A stretch of DNA of 64,000 nt from Toxotes chatareus (lineage: Eukaryota; Chordata; Actinopteri; Toxotidae), in assembly GCA_016801885.1 (NCBI GenBank), contig CM028895.1, forward strand, positions 6,100,001 through 6,164,000. Reading direction: 5' to 3'. A program made the translations under genes and the position numbers. A model generated the notes under the pieces. That model saw only the letters and a list, made by a program, of their open reading frames with translations, ran no database searches and was not told where the DNA came from. The stretch's first letter is position 1. Each line of letters opens with the position of its first letter. Shown piece after piece: positions 61,641 through 64,000 of the stretch.

Positions 61641-62450
61641 GTGTGGCCACGCAGCCTATTATTTTGAAAAATCGTGACAGGATGTTAAGCTTCTCCCCTC
61701 TGCGGTCTGCCTTGACACCGGCCATCCACCATATCCCCACAGAGCAGCCGCGACTGCCGTATTCAGAGATCCCAGCTCCCCCAGTTCCTGCTTCCGCCGC
61801 AGCCTTTCCACTCAGTTTTCTGGAGCAACAAACCTCGGCTGCCCCTGCGTCAGACCCAGCCTCCGCAGCCCCGGTCGGATGCCGCTGGAAGCCGGTGTAT
61901 CACGTCAAGGTAGGCGATAACAGTCCTGCTGCATGGCGGAAATGTAGGAGCTACGGAGGCAGAGCTCAGCCCTGAGAGTTCCCCGCTACATCCCGGCCTG
62001 TTGACTGCGTCGCTGCTGAGATCACGGTGACCAAATAGCGGTCACGGTAGGCAGGAACATCTGGTGCCGTAGTGTCAGCGCCGTTACTCGGATATTATTG
62101 CTGTACTTCTTGTTGATGTTGGCTGGATATTTACATACGCCGCATCCACACGGACTACTCCGCGTCCTCCTCTGTTGCCGTGTTCGCGCTGAGAAGAGCA
62201 AGTGGTTCAAAACAATTTAGGTTTACAGCGTGTCCGCAAAACGAGCAGGGTAGTTAGCCCGAAACCTCTCGTAAGACCGGGGCTTTTATTTTTATTTTAT
62301 TTTTTTTACCTTGACCGGGGTTGTGTGAATGAACGGGCATGAAAGTGGGTTAATTTGGCAGCACTATTAACGGCTAAAGGCATCAACTGTAGCTAGAAGC
62401 GTGTAGCCTGTAAGCTAGCTGCGTTTGTTTTCTGTTTGTCGTGGGCATGT
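61641..62450 (+). promoter_or_regulatory. CpG-rich region, candidate promoter
   Basis: CpG dinucleotides, rare elsewhere in the window, occur every 10-20 bases here (for example CAGCCGCGACTGCCG, CTTCCGCCGCAG, CACTCCGCGTCC-like words). The density falls off by about 62,450. It contains the candidate first exon 61,682-61,909 and much of the putative first intron. Non-methylated CpG-rich regions mark vertebrate promoters; direction is inferred from the exon frame and its donor. No TATA box was noted. Confidence 0.6.
61682..61909 (+). CDS. Candidate first coding exon (unrecognised protein)
   Basis: ATG at 61,682 has A at -3. The frame runs 76 codons in phase 0 to CACGTCAAG, followed by GTAGGC, an acceptable splice donor at 61,910. 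The predicted N-terminus starts MLSFSPLRSALTPAIHH, passes through a Pro/Ala/Ser-rich middle (PAPPVPASAAAFPLSF), and ends CRWKPVYHVK. The frame is open upstream to a TAG at 61,631, but without another ATG. The first 20 residues could form a mitochondrial-type presequence (basic, no acid), which is only a possibility. The CpG-rich setting, donor and non-random composition support an exon. I do not recognise the family. If read through, the frame continues to a stop shortly after the donor. Confidence 0.42.
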
Positions 62451-62470
62451 ATGAGTTCATACCGCTGAAT

Positions 62471-62473
<3 letters not shown>

Positions 62474-62518
<45 letters not shown>
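62474..62518. repeat. (AG)n microsatellite, about 45 bp
   Basis: Uninterrupted GA repeat close to the CpG-rich region. On the opposite strand it is a CT tract. Polypurine tracts near promoters are common and may bind GAGA-type factors; here this is positional inference only. Confidence 0.95.
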
Positions 62519-62522
<4 letters not shown>

Positions 62523-62877
62523 TTTGACCCCCTCCACCCCCGACTACCGTCCCACACTCACCGTGAAAATAAAGACACATGACACACGGGGTGCTTGACA
62601 AGTGTGTGTATTTCCTTCAGTGTCTTTTCCTTCATTGTGTTTTATCTGTACGTGTGGCGGAGCGGACAAAGGTGCCTGTGTTTCAGCCTGCGTGCAATGC
62701 CGCCGGTGTATCTATCAGAAATTGCTTTGTAAGTACACACAGAGGTGCGGTGTATATGTGTAGTATGTAGGAGACTATGAATTATAACGGCTCCGCTCAG
62801 TCTGTGCTTCATCTTCATCACAACGGGATAGTCAGAGGGAGCCGGCAGGGTGGTATCTGCCTCCCATCCCCTCCCCT

Positions 62878-62878
<1 letters not shown>

Positions 62879-62909
<31 letters not shown>
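62879..62909. repeat. (CT)n(CA)n compound microsatellite
   Basis: A run of CT passes directly into a run of CA at 62,891-62,909. Confidence 0.95.
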
Positions 62910-62987
62910 TTTGCAACGCTGATGATAATGTAGGTACACAGGCAGTGTTTGTGGTTCTGTGTTCTGTGTAGTTCAACTGACTCAGTC

Positions 62988-63060
62988 TGGCGTCAGTGCT
63001 GTTAAGGCAAGGGGTTCAGTTCCCAACCGAGGCACCCATTAGAAGATGTATGTGCTCATG
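62988..63060 (+). mobile_element. Possible SINE head (tRNA-like)
   Basis: TGGCGTCAGTG at 62,988-62,998 resembles a polymerase III A box. GGTTCAGTTCC at 63,013-63,023 resembles a B box with two changes. The downstream CCAACCGAGGCACCC and following sequence are not obviously tRNA-like, and no tail or target duplication was found. It could equally be chance. Confidence 0.3.
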
Positions 63061-63076
63061 ATGTTGTAAAAGTGCC

Positions 63077-63094
63077 ACCAATTGGCCAATTGGT
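63077..63094. repeat. 18-bp perfect palindrome with CCAAT boxes
   Basis: ACCAATTGGCCAATTGGT is its own reverse complement and holds two CCAAT pentamers on each strand, the core bound by NF-Y. It lies about 1.2 kb downstream of the candidate first exon. Confidence 0.85.
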
Positions 63095-64000
63095 AATAAA
63101 TGTGCCGCTCACTCTGCACACTCAGTGTATGGATGGGAGTAATATTATCGTGATCTCAGAGCTAAAGCTAAAATAAGAGCATGTCAAGGGACAGTACAGT
63201 GCTAAGTCTCTTTTTGATGTTATTTATTGTGTCATTCAATGGGAAATAAGTGCATTATTTCCCTGCTTTCTCAATAAATCGATTTGTGATGTGGATGAAA
63301 TATGGCTTCTTTTTTTTTTATTTTTGCTTAACTGTAATTATTACATATTGCTTGATGTCAGCTGCTGATATTACAAGACATATTTTAACTGGGTGAAGCA
63401 TAACGTGATTTTTCTCTCTTTGACAGCACATTGTCCAACAGTAAGTTATTAGCTCGTAGTGTTGTATAGTGTCACAATTACCCCAAAGTTTCGATCCATT
63501 TGCAGCCAATATCCATTGTGTTCTCATTTGAATTGTAGTTGCTGACAAGGGAGAAACCCAACACCTATGGACAACTAATGCATCATTAATGTTATCTAAT
63601 AAAGTCAGCCTTGGTAACTGGAAGCAGATTGATTGAGTTAGTAGCCCTAATCCATTCATGAATAAGTAAACAGCCATATATATTGTGGTGACAGCAGTCT
63701 ATGCCATGGCAGGGGGTGCTCTGTCATGGATTCCAGTGGCAGGGACTGTGCTGCCTCAGATAGACGCCTGTTTGAATACGAACTGCTTTAAACTGTCAGG
63801 GGCCAATTATTTTACATAAAGCAAAGTGACTCATGCTTTGGCAACAATTTGCTTTGATCTGGGCTTTGCCATTTTTGGAATGAATAGGCATAGCCATGGG
63901 TGGACCCATTTATATCATCCAAGTGCAAATAATAACATCAGAGCAGTGCATTCCAGGCTGCGTAATTTAAATCGAATAGTAGTGATAACACTCAAACTAA

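Larger units (their letters stand above)
62451..64000. other. Putative first-intron or flanking DNA
   Basis: Contains (AG)n at 62,474-62,518, (CT)n/(CA)n at 62,879-62,909, a SINE-like head at 62,988-63,060 and a palindrome at 63,077-63,094. No further exon was recognised to the end of the window. Confidence 0.5.

Noticed and set aside
1..64000. CRISPR array, tRNA, rRNA or prokaryotic operon
   Set aside because: No regularly spaced identical repeats, no cloverleaf with intact A and B boxes outside SINE sequence, and no tightly packed reading frames were seen.

Overview
The window reads as ordinary non-coding DNA from a bony fish, most likely a spiny-rayed teleost. The base composition is AT-leaning and depleted in CpG. 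Frames are dense with stops, CA/GT and GATG microsatellites are frequent, and several interspersed repeat families have a teleost character. These include a tRNA-derived SINE ending in (TG)n, non-LTR retrotransposon remnants of CR1/L2-like type, short non-autonomous hAT elements, and AT-rich 'TAATCGATTA' repeats. There is no operon structure, no gene-dense region, no CRISPR array and no recognisable tRNA or rRNA gene. Most open frames are compositional; many open at GTG or TTG rather than ATG. No complete host gene was recognised. The lineage assignment rests on remembered repeat families, not on a search.

Layout. Positions 1-13,300 are non-coding with scattered repeat pieces (1962-2127, 7066-7150, 8448-8530) and a minus-strand SINE (11,882-12,056). 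At 13,307-14,696 lies the best-defined element: a hAT-type transposon with 16-bp perfect inverted termini and an intact 8-bp target duplication. Inside it, on the minus strand, is an internally deleted LINE that keeps its endonuclease domain. Positions 14,705-31,286 form a long stretch without recognisable genes, with a strong hairpin at 19,075-19,122. Repeats resume at 30,085-32,042. At 40,641-40,883 a G-quadruplex-type tract lies about 140 bp upstream of a short ATG exon candidate with a very good splice donor. Positions 44,620-50,121 hold a decayed GT-rich repeat array, three transposon-derived repeats and a perfect 22-bp hairpin. Positions 53,190-53,620 are two joined pieces of the TAATCGATTA family. 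Positions 56,950-57,812 hold a minus-strand splice-bounded frame and a LINE ORF2 remnant.

The only promoter-like region is at about 61,650-62,450. It is clearly enriched in CpG and contains a 76-codon ATG frame ending at a GT donor. It is the best candidate for the first coding exon of a host gene running rightward out of the window. I did not recognise the protein. The upstream DNA could be its intergenic flank, or intron sequence if the 40.8-kb candidate exon is a distal alternative start.

I found no convincing new multi-gene system. The observations most worth checking are the nested hAT/LINE with its precise boundaries, the two near-perfect hairpins (possible template-switch products), and the CpG-rich first-exon candidate.
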